Assembly (NCBI RefSeq): GCF_008327685.1
Contig: NZ_BDDE01000018.1
Coordinates: forward strand, 1 to 64,000
Reading direction: 5' to 3'
From: Actinomadura sp. K4S16
GTDB lineage: Bacteria; Actinomycetota; Actinomycetes; Streptosporangiales; Streptosporangiaceae
DNA length: 64,000 nucleotides
Part shown: positions 39,045 through 47,496 of the stretch, in pieces
Layout of the letters: the number at the start of each line of letters is the position of its first letter
Position numbering within the stretch: the stretch's first letter is position 1
Program-made: the position numbers and the translations under genes
Notes under the pieces: model-generated
The model's database searches: none
The model's input: only the letters and a program-made list of their open reading frames with translations
Told to the model about the DNA's origin: nothing

Positions 39045-41564
39045 GTGAGCAGCGACGTTCCCTACCGTGCGACGCCGGGGGGTACAGGGGGGGCGTCCCC
39101 CCTGAACGAGGGGTACGACCCCCGGGCGGTTCAGGACAAGTGGCAGGCCCGCTGGGAGGAGCTCGACCCGTTCAAGGCGGACGAGACGGGCACCGCCGAG
39201 GAGCGCCGCTACGCCCTCGACATGTTCCCCTACCCCAGCGGCGACCTGCACATGGGCCACGCGGAGGCGTTCGGCATCGGCGACGTCGTCGCGCGCTACT
39301 GGTTCCAGCGCGGTCACAACGTCCTGCACCCGATCGGCTGGGACTCCTTCGGCCTGCCCGCCGAGAACGCCGCCATCAAGCGCGACTCGCACCCCGCCGA
39401 GTGGACGTACGCCAACATCGAGACGCAGGCGGCCTCCTTCCACCGCTACGCCCCGTCCTTCGACTGGACGCGGCGCCTGCACACCTCCGACCCCGAGTAC
39501 TACAAGTGGACGCAGTGGCTGTTCCTGCGCTTCTACGAGCGGGGCCTGGCCTACCGCAAGGGCGGCCATGTCAACTGGTGCCCGAAGGACCAGACCGTCC
39601 TGGCCAACGAGCAGGTCGTCGGCGGGCACTGCGAGCGCTGCGGCGCGCTGGTCGAGAAGCGCGTGCTGACCCAGTGGTACTTCAAGATCACTGAGTACGC
39701 GGACCGGCTGCTGGACGACATGGCGCAGCTGGAGGGCAAGTGGCCCGAGCGCGTCCTGCTGATGCAGCGCAACTGGATCGGCCGCTCCACCGGCGCCGAC
39801 GTCGACTTCGTGATCGAGGGCCGCGACGAGCCCGTCACCGTCTACACCACGCGCCCCGACACCCTGTACGGCGCGACCTTCATGGTCGTCGCCGCCGACG
39901 CCGCGCTGGCCGAGGAGATCTGCCACCCCGACCATCGCGCCGCGTTCGAGGCCTACCGCGACGAGGTCTCCCGCGAGAGCGAGATCGAGCGGCTGTCCAC
40001 CGAGCGCGAGAAGACCGGCGTGTTCCTGGGCCGCTACGCCGTCAACCCGGTCAACGGCGAGCGGCTGCCCGTCTGGGCGTCCGACTACGTCCTGGCCGAG
40101 TACGGGCACGGCGCGATCATGGCCGTGCCGGCGCACGACCAGCGCGACCTGGACTTCGCGCTGAAGTTCGGGCTGCCCGTCCGCGTCGTCGTCGAGACCG
40201 GACTGGCCGACCCCGCCGAGACGGGCGTCGCCACCCCCGGCGACGGCGCCATCGTCAACTCCGGCCCGATCGACGGGCTGACCAAGGCCGACGGCATCGC
40301 CCGCATCACCGAGATCCTGGAGGAGCGCGGCACCGGCCGCGCGTCGGTGAACTTCCGGCTGCGCGACTGGCTGGTGTCCCGGCAGCGGTTCTGGGGCTGC
40401 CCGATCCCGATCGTGCACTGCGAGGCGTGCGGCGAGGTCCCCGTCCCCGACGACCAGCTGCCCGTGAAGCTGCCCGAGGGCCTGCGCGGCGCCGACCTGG
40501 CGCCCAAGGGCACCTCACCCCTGGCGGCCGCGACCGACTGGGTGAACACCGAGTGCCCCAAGTGCGGCGGCGCGGCCACCCGCGACACCGACACCATGGA
40601 CACGTTCGTCGACTCGTCCTGGTACTACTTCCGCTACTGCTCGCCGAACTACGAGGGCGGCCCGTTCGACGTCGAGCAGGTCCGCAAGTGGATGCCGGTC
40701 GACCAGTACACGGGCGGCGTCGAGCACGCCATCCTGCACCTGCTGTACAGCCGGTTCTTCACCAAGGTCCTGCACGACATGGGCATGGTCGACTTCACCG
40801 AGCCGTTCACCCGGCTGCTGAACCAGGGCCAGGTGATCAACCAGGGCAAGGCGATGTCCAAGACGCTGGGCAACGGCGTCGACCTGGGCGAGCAGATCGC
40901 CGAGTTCGGGGTGGACGTCGTCCGGCTGGCGATCCTGTTCTCCGGCCCGCCCGAGGACGACATCGACTGGGCCGACGTGTCCCAGCACGGCATGTCGAAG
41001 TTCCTGTCCCGCGTGCACCGCATCGCCACCGAGGTCTCGTCCGCGCCCGGCGTGGACGTCACCGCCGGCGACCCGGCCCTGCGCCGCGCCACGGCCCGCA
41101 CGGTCGCCGAGGCGACCACGCTGGTCGAGACGCAGCGGTTCAACGTCGCCATCGCGCGGATCATGGAGCTGGTCACCGCGACCCGCAAGGCCATCGACTC
41201 GGGCCCCGGCGCCGCCGACCCGGCCGTCCGCGAGGCCGCCGAGGCGATCGCGGTGCTGCTGTCGCTGTTCGCCCCCTACACCGCCGACGAGGTGTGGGAG
41301 CTGCTGGGCCGCACGGCTCCGGTGATCCGCGCGGGCTGGCCGTCCGCCGACCCCGCGCTGCTGGTTGAGGAGTCGGTCACCTGCGTCGTCCAGGTCGGCG
41401 GCAAGGTGCGCGACCGCCTGGAGGTCCCGCCCGGGATCACCGCGGAGGAACTGGAGCGCCGCGCGCTGGCCTCCGCCAAGATCCAGGACGCCCTGGGCGG
41501 TGCCGACATCGCCAAGATCATCGTCCGCGCCCCCAAGATCGTCAACATCGTCCCCAAACGCTGA
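39045..41564 (+). CDS. leuS: Leucyl-tRNA synthetase
   Basis: An 839-residue class I synthetase charging tRNA-Leu. HIGH appears as HMGH at residues 69-72 after FPYPSGDL, the zinc site as NWCPKDQT followed by CERCG, the editing domain (CP1) follows, and KMSKS appears as KAMSKTLGNG. I chose the GTG at 39045 because GGAG lies 8 nt upstream; the ATG at 38997 falls inside the terminator tail and would add a low-complexity extension. Expression is probably controlled by the leader ORF and terminator upstream. A GC hairpin follows the gene. Confidence 0.97.
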   Translation: MSSDVPYRATPGGTGGASPLNEGYDPRAVQDKWQARWEELDPFKADETGTAEERRYALDMFPYPSGDLHMGHAEAFGIGDVVARYWFQRGHNVLHPIGWDSFGLPAENAAIKRDSHPAEWTYANIETQAASFHRYAPSFDWTRRLHTSDPEYYKWTQWLFLRFYERGLAYRKGGHVNWCPKDQTVLANEQVVGGHCERCGALVEKRVLTQWYFKITEYADRLLDDMAQLEGKWPERVLLMQRNWIGRSTGADVDFVIEGRDEPVTVYTTRPDTLYGATFMVVAADAALAEEICHPDHRAAFEAYRDEVSRESEIERLSTEREKTGVFLGRYAVNPVNGERLPVWASDYVLAEYGHGAIMAVPAHDQRDLDFALKFGLPVRVVVETGLADPAETGVATPGDGAIVNSGPIDGLTKADGIARITEILEERGTGRASVNFRLRDWLVSRQRFWGCPIPIVHCEACGEVPVPDDQLPVKLPEGLRGADLAPKGTSPLAAATDWVNTECPKCGGAATRDTDTMDTFVDSSWYYFRYCSPNYEGGPFDVEQVRKWMPVDQYTGGVEHAILHLLYSRFFTKVLHDMGMVDFTEPFTRLLNQGQVINQGKAMSKTLGNGVDLGEQIAEFGVDVVRLAILFSGPPEDDIDWADVSQHGMSKFLSRVHRIATEVSSAPGVDVTAGDPALRRATARTVAEATTLVETQRFNVAIARIMELVTATRKAIDSGPGAADPAVREAAEAIAVLLSLFAPYTADEVWELLGRTAPVIRAGWPSADPALLVEESVTCVVQVGGKVRDRLEVPPGITAEELERRALASAKIQDALGGADIAKIIVRAPKIVNIVPKR

Positions 41565-41571
41565 CCCAGGC

Positions 41572-41599
41572 CCGCCGCGCCGCCCAACCGGCGCGGCGG
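41572..41599 (+). terminator. Terminator hairpin after leuS
   Basis: CCGCCGCGCCG (41572-41582) pairs with CGGCGCGGCGG (41589-41599) around CCCAAC, 8 nt past the stop. From here to 41821 I see no gene, repeat or promoter. Confidence 0.65.
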
Positions 41600-41821
41600 C
41601 CCACCCCACCCACGCCGACACTGCCGTGACTTGGCGTGCCACCGCAGGCGTCGTGTGGTGCTGGCGGGGGCCTCGTGCTGGGTTCTCGGCACCGGTGGCA
41701 GCGGCGATGTGCTGGCTCGCGCGCTGGGGCGGGCTAAGCGTGTGCCTGCGTGGCCGGGTGCGGTGGGCGTGCGGCGGTCGGGGCGCGCGCCGGGGTGTGG
41801 GGGGCTCGGTCAGGGCAGGCT

Positions 41822-41856
41822 TCAGCGGCCGCCGGAGGGGCTCCGGCGGCCGCTGA
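41822..41856. terminator. Terminator between leuS and lexA
   Basis: A 16-bp perfect stem, TCAGCGGCCGCCGGAG (41822-41837) with its complement (41841-41856), around GGG. It lies 10 nt past the lexA stop on the minus strand and is also positioned to stop readthrough from leuS. Confidence 0.85.
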
Positions 41857-41865
41857 GGCGCGGCG

Positions 41866-42552
41866 TCACATCTTGCGAAGGACCGCCACGACGCGTCCGA
41901 GCACCGACGCCTCGTCGCCGGGGATCGGCTCGTAGGCGGGGTTCTGGGGCATCAGCCAGATGTGGCCGTCGTCGCGGCGCTTGAACGTCTTGACCGTGGC
42001 CTCGCCGTCGATCATGGCGGCCACGATGTCGCCCTGCTCGGCCACCGGCTGCTGCCGCACGACCACCCAGTCACCGTCCGCGATCGCGGCGTCGATCATC
42101 GAGTCGCCGGTGACCTTCAGCAGGAAGTGGGTGCCCTCGCCGACGAGCTGCTTCGGCAGCGTGAACACGTCCTCGACGGCCTCCTCGGCGAGGATCGGGC
42201 CACCGGCGGCGATGCGCCCGACGAGCGGCACGTACGCGGGCGCGGGCTGCGCCGAGCCCGGCTCGTAGCCCTCCTCGTGGGTGCGCACGGGCGTCGCCCC
42301 CGGCACCCTCACCTCGACCGCGCGCGGCCGGTTGGGGTCGCGCCGCAGGAAGCCCTTGCGCTGCAGCGCCCGGAGCTGGTGCGACACGCTGGAGGTGCTG
42401 GTCAGCCCGACGGCCTCGCCGATCTCGCGCATCGAGGGCGGGTACCCGCGGCGCTGGACCGAGTCGCGGATCACCTCCAGGACCATGCGCTGTCGCTGGG
42501 TCAGGCCCGTCTCGTCCATCGGCCCGTCGGGCAGCTCCCGGACCTTGCTCAT
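41866..42552 (-). CDS. lexA: LexA SOS repressor
   Basis: A 228-residue LexA. The winged helix is in residues 18-75, with SMREIGEAVGLTSTSSVSHQLRAL. The autocleavage bond A116-G117 is in VGRIAAGGPI, the catalytic serine S151 in VTGDSMIDAA, and K188 in ATVKTFKR. RecA-stimulated self-cleavage releases SOS promoters. A LexA-box match lies 72 bp upstream, showing autoregulation, and a second LexA-box-like palindrome lies by the divergent LysM gene. The 16-residue N-terminal extension before the LTQRQR core is usual in actinobacteria. Confidence 0.97.
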   Translation of the reverse strand: MSKVRELPDGPMDETGLTQRQRMVLEVIRDSVQRRGYPPSMREIGEAVGLTSTSSVSHQLRALQRKGFLRRDPNRPRAVEVRVPGATPVRTHEEGYEPGSAQPAPAYVPLVGRIAAGGPILAEEAVEDVFTLPKQLVGEGTHFLLKVTGDSMIDAAIADGDWVVVRQQPVAEQGDIVAAMIDGEATVKTFKRRDDGHIWLMPQNPAYEPIPGDEASVLGRVVAVLRKM

Positions 42553-42623
42553 CGCTCGTCGCCTCCCGGGCGCCTCGATCCGTCACTCCTTGTCATGGAA
42601 CCTATCGCGTCCAGGCCCGATGA

Positions 42624-42639
42624 TCAAACAATTGTTCGA
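42624..42639. promoter_or_regulatory. SOS box (LexA operator)
   Basis: TCAAACAATTGTTCGA differs from the actinobacterial LexA box TCGAAC-N4-GTTCGA at one base. It sits 72-87 bp upstream of lexA, in the divergent promoter region. Confidence 0.85.
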
Positions 42640-42694
42640 AGATGTGCTCGCTTTTTGCGGACGCCCCCTGGTAGAACATCGTACAGGCGTTCGA

Positions 42695-42710
42695 TCGAAA
42701 ATGCATTCGA
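42695..42710. promoter_or_regulatory. Second LexA-box-like palindrome
   Basis: TCGAA-AATGCA-TTCGA keeps both outer half-sites of the LexA box (TCGAA/TTCGA) with the correct 16-nt length; the inner C and G are A. It ends 17 nt before the LysM gene start, where LexA would block its transcription. Confidence 0.6.
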
Positions 42711-42727
42711 AGTCGAGGAGGGGAGAG

Positions 42728-43063
42728 ATGCCGGGTTCACCCCACAGTGACCGTCCCCCGATCCGCCTGACCCGCCGCGGCCGCGCCGTCCTGGTCGCCT
42801 TCGCCGCCACCCTGACGCTGATATTGCTCTGGCTCACCGTGGGGCCGGGCGCCTTCGCCGGCTCCGGCGAAGGCCGCGGCGCCCCGGTCCGTCCCGCCCG
42901 AACGGTCGTCGTCGAGCCCGGTGAGACCCTTTGGGAGATCGCCTCCGCCGCCGATCCCGGCAGCGACCCCCGCGTGGTCGTCCAGCGCATCATCGACCTC
43001 AACGGACTCGCGGGCGATCCCACCGTCCATCCCGGCCAGGAGCTCCGCCTCCCTGCGAGCTGA
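42728..43063 (+). CDS. LysM-domain membrane protein, probable SOS-induced division inhibitor
   Basis: A 111-residue protein. Residues about 15-40 form one membrane helix (RAVLVAFAATLTLILLWL). Residues about 60-110 form a LysM domain (TVVVEPGETLWEIASAADPGSDPRVVV, then LNGLAGDPTVHPGQELRLP), exposed outside. The place divergent from lexA, the LexA-box-like palindrome and the domain order match the mycobacterial Rv2719c and corynebacterial DivS genes, which halt division during DNA damage. The ATG at 42728 follows GGAGGGGAG. The inhibitor role is inferred from position and domain content. Confidence 0.85.
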   Translation: MPGSPHSDRPPIRLTRRGRAVLVAFAATLTLILLWLTVGPGAFAGSGEGRGAPVRPARTVVVEPGETLWEIASAADPGSDPRVVVQRIIDLNGLAGDPTVHPGQELRLPAS

Positions 43064-43438
43064 CCCCGGCCGCTACGCCGAGTCACCATCCTTCCCTCGC
43101 GTTGCGTGCCGCCATGGCTCGACCGCCGGCGTGCGGCAACTCCGGGCGCTCCCGTGCCGTAGCGGCGTCGGCCTTGCCGGACGCCGGAGAGGTCGCCGGG
43201 CGAGGCGTTCACCGAGTGCGACGGCCTGAGCGGTCGCGGGCGGTGGCGCATGTGTGGCGGGGGCGTTGGCCTGGGGCTTTGCGGTGTGATGGGTTACCCG
43301 GAGGCGTCCGGCGGAGGCGGTGGGTGACGACACGCCCGGAGGGAAAATCGGGGTGTCGGAGGTGACCTGCGCGGACGTGGCGGATGTGACGCACGGGGCC
43401 GCCGATCAGGTTGCGAACGGCTCCGGCGAGCCGTACGG

Positions 43439-43519
43439 TTGACCACAACATCTAGTAGTCACATCGATGTAGTTCCCTATATATGGCATCAACATCGGTG
43501 TAACTCGTTTACGTCAGGG
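43439..43519 (+). promoter_or_regulatory. nrdR-nrdJ promoter with two NrdR-box-like palindromes
   Basis: ACATCGATGT (43461-43470) and ACATCGGTGT (43492-43501) are near-identical palindromes 31 bp apart (start to start), flanked by TTGACC (43439-43444) and the TATATAT island (43478-43484). NrdR binds pairs of boxes spaced by whole helical turns, so the spacing fits. An AGGGGAGGGG ribosome site follows. The 375 bp before this (43064-43438) show no gene or signal I can support. Confidence 0.6.
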
Positions 43520-43532
43520 GAGGGGACCAAAC

Positions 43533-44006
43533 GTGCACTGCCCGTTCTGCCGCAACCCTGACACCAAAGTGATCGACAGCCGTTCGACCGATGACGGTGG
43601 CGCCATTCGGCGTCGCCGGTCGTGCTCGGAATGCGGCAAGCGATTCACCACGCAGGAGAATGTGCTCGTGATGGTGGCCAAGCGCAGCGGGGTCACCGAG
43701 CCGTTCTCGCGGGAAAAGATCATCGCCGGGGTGCGCAGGGCCTGCCAGGGCCGCCCGGTCGACGAGGATGCGCTCGCGAAGCTGGGACAGCGGGTCGAAG
43801 AGGCGATCAGGTCGTCCGGATCCGCGGAAATCCCCTCGCACGAGATCGGCCTCGCGATCCTGGGGCCGCTCGGCGAACTCGACGAGGTCGCCTATCTGCG
43901 ATTCGCCTCGGTCTACCGGAGCTTCGAGTCGCTGGACGACTTCGCCAAGGAGATCGAAGCACTGCGGAAGGCCGGTTCCTCGGGGGAGCCCGGCCCGTCC
44001 CGGTAG
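43533..44006 (+). CDS. nrdR: NrdR transcriptional repressor
   Basis: A 157-residue NrdR. The zinc ribbon uses C3, C6, C31 and C34 (MHCPFCRNPDTKVIDSR, then RRRRSCSECGKRFTT). The ATP-cone domain covers residues about 46-136. The protein senses ATP/dATP and represses ribonucleotide reductase genes. A GTG start at 43533 with a G-rich ribosome site. It is followed by nrdJ after 118 bp, as in the nrdRJ operon of streptomycetes, and the promoter carries two matching palindromes. Confidence 0.96.
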   Translation: MHCPFCRNPDTKVIDSRSTDDGGAIRRRRSCSECGKRFTTQENVLVMVAKRSGVTEPFSREKIIAGVRRACQGRPVDEDALAKLGQRVEEAIRSSGSAEIPSHEIGLAILGPLGELDEVAYLRFASVYRSFESLDDFAKEIEALRKAGSSGEPGPSR

Positions 44007-44124
44007 GGACGGTTCCGGAAACACATCAGCACATGTAAAGGCGTCTCCGCCCGGGCATGGCCCGTGCGGCGGCGGAGTTGTTCCTGAACAGGGCCCGGCG
44101 GGAGGGCCCGAGAGGGGGAAGGCC

Positions 44125-46941
44125 ATGACGGAGACGGTGAGCGGCTCGGCGGCACGGCGCGGCAAGGGGGGCCGCAAGGGGCTGAAGATCGAGCGCATCT
44201 TCACCACGCCCGGCGTGCACCCGTACGACGAGCTGCGCTGGGAGCGCCGCGACGTCGTCATGACCAACTGGCGCGACGGCTCGGTGAACTTCGAGCAGCG
44301 CGGCGTCGAGTTCCCCGACTTCTGGTCGCTGAACGCCGTCAACATCGTCACGTCCAAGTACTTCCGCGGGGCGGTCGGCACGCCGCAGCGGGAATGGAGC
44401 CTGAAGCAGCTCGTCGACCGCGTCGTCCGCATGTACGTGGACACGGGGCTCAAGGAGGGCTACTTCGCCTCCGAGCAGGACGCCGAGATCTTCGACCACG
44501 AGCTGAAGTACGCCCTGGTCCACCAGATGTTCAGCTTCAACTCCCCCGTCTGGTTCAACGTCGGCACCAGGTCCCCGCAGCAGGTCTCGGCGTGCTTCAT
44601 CCTGTCCGTGGACGACACGATGGAGTCGATCCTGGACTGGTACAAGGAAGAGGGCGTCATCTTCAAGGGCGGCTCCGGCGCCGGCCTGAACCTCTCCCGC
44701 ATCCGCTCCAGCCGTGAGCTGCTGTCCTCGGGCGGGACGGCCAGCGGCCCGGTCTCGTTCATGCGCGGCGCCGACGCGTCCGCCGGGACGATCAAGTCGG
44801 GCGGCGCGACCCGCCGCGCCGCCAAGATGGTCGTGCTGGACGTCGACCACCCCGACGTCGCGGAGTTCATCGAGACCAAGGCGCGCGAGGAGGACAAGAT
44901 CCGCGCGCTGCGGGACGCCGGGTTCGACATGGACCTCGGCGGCAAGGACATCGGCAGCGTCCAGTACCAGAACGCCAACAACTCCGTCCGGGTGTCGGAC
45001 GAGTTCATGCACGCGGTGGAGTCGGACGGCGAGTTCGGGCTGCGCGCCCGGATGACCGGCGAGGTCATCGAGACGGTCAAGGCCAAGGAGCTGTTCCGGC
45101 TGATGGCCAAGGCGGCGTGGGAGTGCGCCGACCCCGGCATCCAGTACGACGACACGATCAACGACTGGCACACCAACCCCGAGACCGGGCGGATCACCGC
45201 GTCCAACCCCTGCTCGGAGTACATGAGCCTGGACAACTCGTCCTGCAACCTCGCCAGCATCAACCTGCTGAAGTTCCTCACCGACGAGAACGCGTTCGAC
45301 GTCGCGAAGTTCGTCAAGCTCACCGAGCTGATCATCACGGCGATGGACATCTCCATCACCTTCGCCGACTTCCCGACGGAGAAGATCGCCGAGACGACCC
45401 GCGACTACCGGCAGCTCGGCATCGGCTACGCCAACCTCGGCGCCCTGCTGATGGCGACCGGGCACGCCTACGACTCCGAGGGCGGGCGGTCCCTCGCCGC
45501 GGCGATCACGTCGCTGATGACGGGCGTCGCCTACCGGCGCTCGGCCGAGCTCGCGGGCGTCGTCGGCCCGTACGCCGGCTACGCGCGCAACGCCGAGGGG
45601 CACAAGCGCGTCATGCGCAAGCACGCCGCCGCCAACGACGGCATCCGCACGCTGGACGCGATGGACAAGGCGATCCACGCCGCCGCCGCCAAGCAGTGGG
45701 CCGACTGCCTGAAGGCCGGCGAGAAGAACGGGTACCGCAACGCGCAGGCCAGCCTGCTCGCCCCGACCGGGACGATCGGCCTGATGATGGACTGCGACAC
45801 CACCGGCATCGAGCCGGACCTCGCGCTGATGAAGTTCAAGAAGCTCGTCGGCGGCGGGTCCATGCAGATCGTCAACCACACGGTGCCGCGCGCCCTGAAG
45901 AAGCTCGGCTACCAGCAGGAGCAGATCGAGGCGATCGTCGAGTACATCTCCGAGCACGGCCACGTCGTGGACGCGCCGGGGCTGCGCCCCGAGCACTACG
46001 AGGTGTTCGACTGCGCGATGGGCGAGCGGGCGATCAGCCCGATGGGGCACGTCCGGATGATGGCGGCCGTCCAGCCGTTCCTGTCCGGCGCGATCTCCAA
46101 GACCGTCAACATGCCGGAGCAGGCCACCATCGAGGACATCGAGAAGGTGTACTTCGAGGGCTGGCGGCTCGGCCTGAAGGCCCTGGCGATCTACCGCGAC
46201 AACTGCAAGGTCGGCCAGCCGCTGTCCGCCGCGGGCAAGAAGGAGGAGCCGAAGGCGGCGGCGCCCGCCGAGACGGTGCCGCGCCCCGTCCGCCGGCGCC
46301 TGCCGAAGCAGCGTCCCGCGACCGTGACCCGCTTCTCCGTGGCGGGCGCCGAGGGCTACATGACCGCCTCGTCCTACCCGGACGACGGCGTCGGCGAGGT
46401 CTTCCTCAAGCTCGGCAAGCAGGGCTCCACGCTCGCGGGCGTGATGGACGCCTTCTCCATGGCGATCTCCATCAGCCTCCAGTACGGCGTCCCGCTGGAG
46501 ACGTGGGTGGAGAAGTTCACCAACATGCGGTTCGAGCCGGCGGGCATGACCGACGACCCGGACATCCGCATGGCGACCTCGGTGATGGACTACATCTTCC
46601 GCCGCCTGGCGCTGGACCACCTCCCGTACGAGGAGCGCGCCGAGCTCGGCATCTTCACCGCCGAGGAGCGCGCGATGCAGGCCAACGGCGAGGACCCCGC
46701 CGCCCTGCACGCCGAGGACGAGGTCGACCGCGAGTCCCTGGCGCAGTCCGCCGAGATCGCCCGGCCCGCGGCGCCCGCCCCGGCCCCGGCGGGTGAGGCG
46801 CGCTCGTCCATGGAGGTGATCGAGAGCCGCCAGGGCCGCACGGCCGACGCGCCGCTCTGCCTCACCTGCGGCACGAAGATGCGCCCGGCGGGCAGCTGCT
46901 ATGTCTGCGAGGGCTGCGGCTCCACCAGCGGCTGCAGCTGA
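44125..46941 (+). CDS. nrdJ: Adenosylcobalamin-dependent (class II) ribonucleotide reductase
   Basis: A 938-residue NrdJ. The N-terminal half includes SACFILSVDD (disulphide cysteine C157). The radical-site loop NPCSE with C363 is near residues 361-365, and the barrel continues through GYANLGALLMATGHAYDSEGG. The C-terminal tail carries CLTCGTKMRPAGSCYVCEGCG, the zinc/redox cysteines typical of the actinobacterial type. It reduces ribonucleotides using cobalamin and needs no oxygen. The ATG at 44125 follows GAGGGGGAAGG. The 44007-44124 gap has a GC hairpin region but no recognisable cobalamin riboswitch. Confidence 0.96.
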   Translation: MTETVSGSAARRGKGGRKGLKIERIFTTPGVHPYDELRWERRDVVMTNWRDGSVNFEQRGVEFPDFWSLNAVNIVTSKYFRGAVGTPQREWSLKQLVDRVVRMYVDTGLKEGYFASEQDAEIFDHELKYALVHQMFSFNSPVWFNVGTRSPQQVSACFILSVDDTMESILDWYKEEGVIFKGGSGAGLNLSRIRSSRELLSSGGTASGPVSFMRGADASAGTIKSGGATRRAAKMVVLDVDHPDVAEFIETKAREEDKIRALRDAGFDMDLGGKDIGSVQYQNANNSVRVSDEFMHAVESDGEFGLRARMTGEVIETVKAKELFRLMAKAAWECADPGIQYDDTINDWHTNPETGRITASNPCSEYMSLDNSSCNLASINLLKFLTDENAFDVAKFVKLTELIITAMDISITFADFPTEKIAETTRDYRQLGIGYANLGALLMATGHAYDSEGGRSLAAAITSLMTGVAYRRSAELAGVVGPYAGYARNAEGHKRVMRKHAAANDGIRTLDAMDKAIHAAAAKQWADCLKAGEKNGYRNAQASLLAPTGTIGLMMDCDTTGIEPDLALMKFKKLVGGGSMQIVNHTVPRALKKLGYQQEQIEAIVEYISEHGHVVDAPGLRPEHYEVFDCAMGERAISPMGHVRMMAAVQPFLSGAISKTVNMPEQATIEDIEKVYFEGWRLGLKALAIYRDNCKVGQPLSAAGKKEEPKAAAPAETVPRPVRRRLPKQRPATVTRFSVAGAEGYMTASSYPDDGVGEVFLKLGKQGSTLAGVMDAFSMAISISLQYGVPLETWVEKFTNMRFEPAGMTDDPDIRMATSVMDYIFRRLALDHLPYEERAELGIFTAEERAMQANGEDPAALHAEDEVDRESLAQSAEIARPAAPAPAPAGEARSSMEVIESRQGRTADAPLCLTCGTKMRPAGSCYVCEGCGSTSGCS

Positions 46942-46960
46942 GGATGGGCAAAGTTGTAGT

Positions 46961-46971
46961 AGATGCAACAT
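46961..46971. repeat. 11-bp inverted repeat, left copy
   Basis: AGATGCAACAT, 20 nt past the nrdJ stop, is the exact reverse complement of ATGTTGCATCT at 48353-48363. The pair brackets the small basic gene and the DUF1883-TIR gene. Confidence 0.6.
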
Positions 46972-47066
46972 CTCGGTAGCTGGCGTGTGAGCTGCGCACA
47001 GAACAACTGAAGAGGGCGTGCCGCCGTGGTTCCAGTGGAGGATCGCGGCGCCGCCCGGGATTCGTC

Positions 47067-47126
47067 TCAGTCGTTAGAGGTTGGCGACTGAAACGGCGAA
47101 CGCCCGGCCTTGTGGGAGGTCGGGCG
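47067..47126. promoter_or_regulatory. Two stem-loops in the leader of the TIR cassette
   Basis: TCAGTCG (47067-47073) pairs with CGACTGA (47085-47091). CGCCCGGCCT (47101-47110) pairs with AGGTCGGGCG (47117-47126), a 10-bp stem with one G-U. They lie between nrdJ and the small basic gene and may terminate nrdJ or structure the leader of the next gene. Confidence 0.5.
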
Positions 47127-47229
47127 CTCGCTGCGGCGAGGAAGTTGATGTTCCTGCGCGCGTGTAGGAACCCGCATGACATCAGCTTCCGGGCCGCAAC
47201 GCAAGTCGGTCCGGAAGGAGGTGGTGATC

Positions 47230-47376
47230 GTGGTGAAGAGGAACACTCGTCAGACCAGCCAGAAGGCTGCGTCTGCGGCGGGAAAGACGCTGTCGAACGG
47301 GAAGGCCAGCAAGGCCGCGAAGGCTGCGGCCGCTAGCGCGCTGTCGCAGACGCCTTCTCGCCGCCGCAAGAAGTAG
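47230..47376 (+). CDS. Small basic Ala/Lys-rich protein
   Basis: A 48-residue protein from the GTG at 47230, chosen because AAGGAGG lies 8 nt upstream; an ATG at 47176 would give 66 residues without a clear ribosome site. The composition is strongly basic and alanine-rich (KAASAAGKTLSNGKASKAAK, then a Lys/Arg tail). I recall similar short proteins of unknown function in many bacteria but cannot name a family. It could bind nucleic acid. It lies 120 bp upstream of the DUF1883-TIR gene on the same strand and may be its partner. Confidence 0.7.
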   Translation: MVKRNTRQTSQKAASAAGKTLSNGKASKAAKAAAASALSQTPSRRRKK

Positions 47377-47496
47377 GTAACGCCGGCCGTCCAGGGCCCA
47401 CACCTCGGATGGCCGGTCCTTGCCGCATCACCAATCAAGCACGGGTGACTGACCGTGCTGAACCTCATTCTGAAGAGTCATGAAGGGAGACTCACG

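Noticed and set aside
44007..44124. Cobalamin riboswitch between nrdR and nrdJ
   Set aside because: No B12-box consensus could be found; the segment is short and only shows a GC-rich hairpin.
44026..46971. A 981-codon minus-strand frame opposite nrdJ
   Set aside because: Typical high-GC antisense artefact; nrdJ carries all catalytic motifs.
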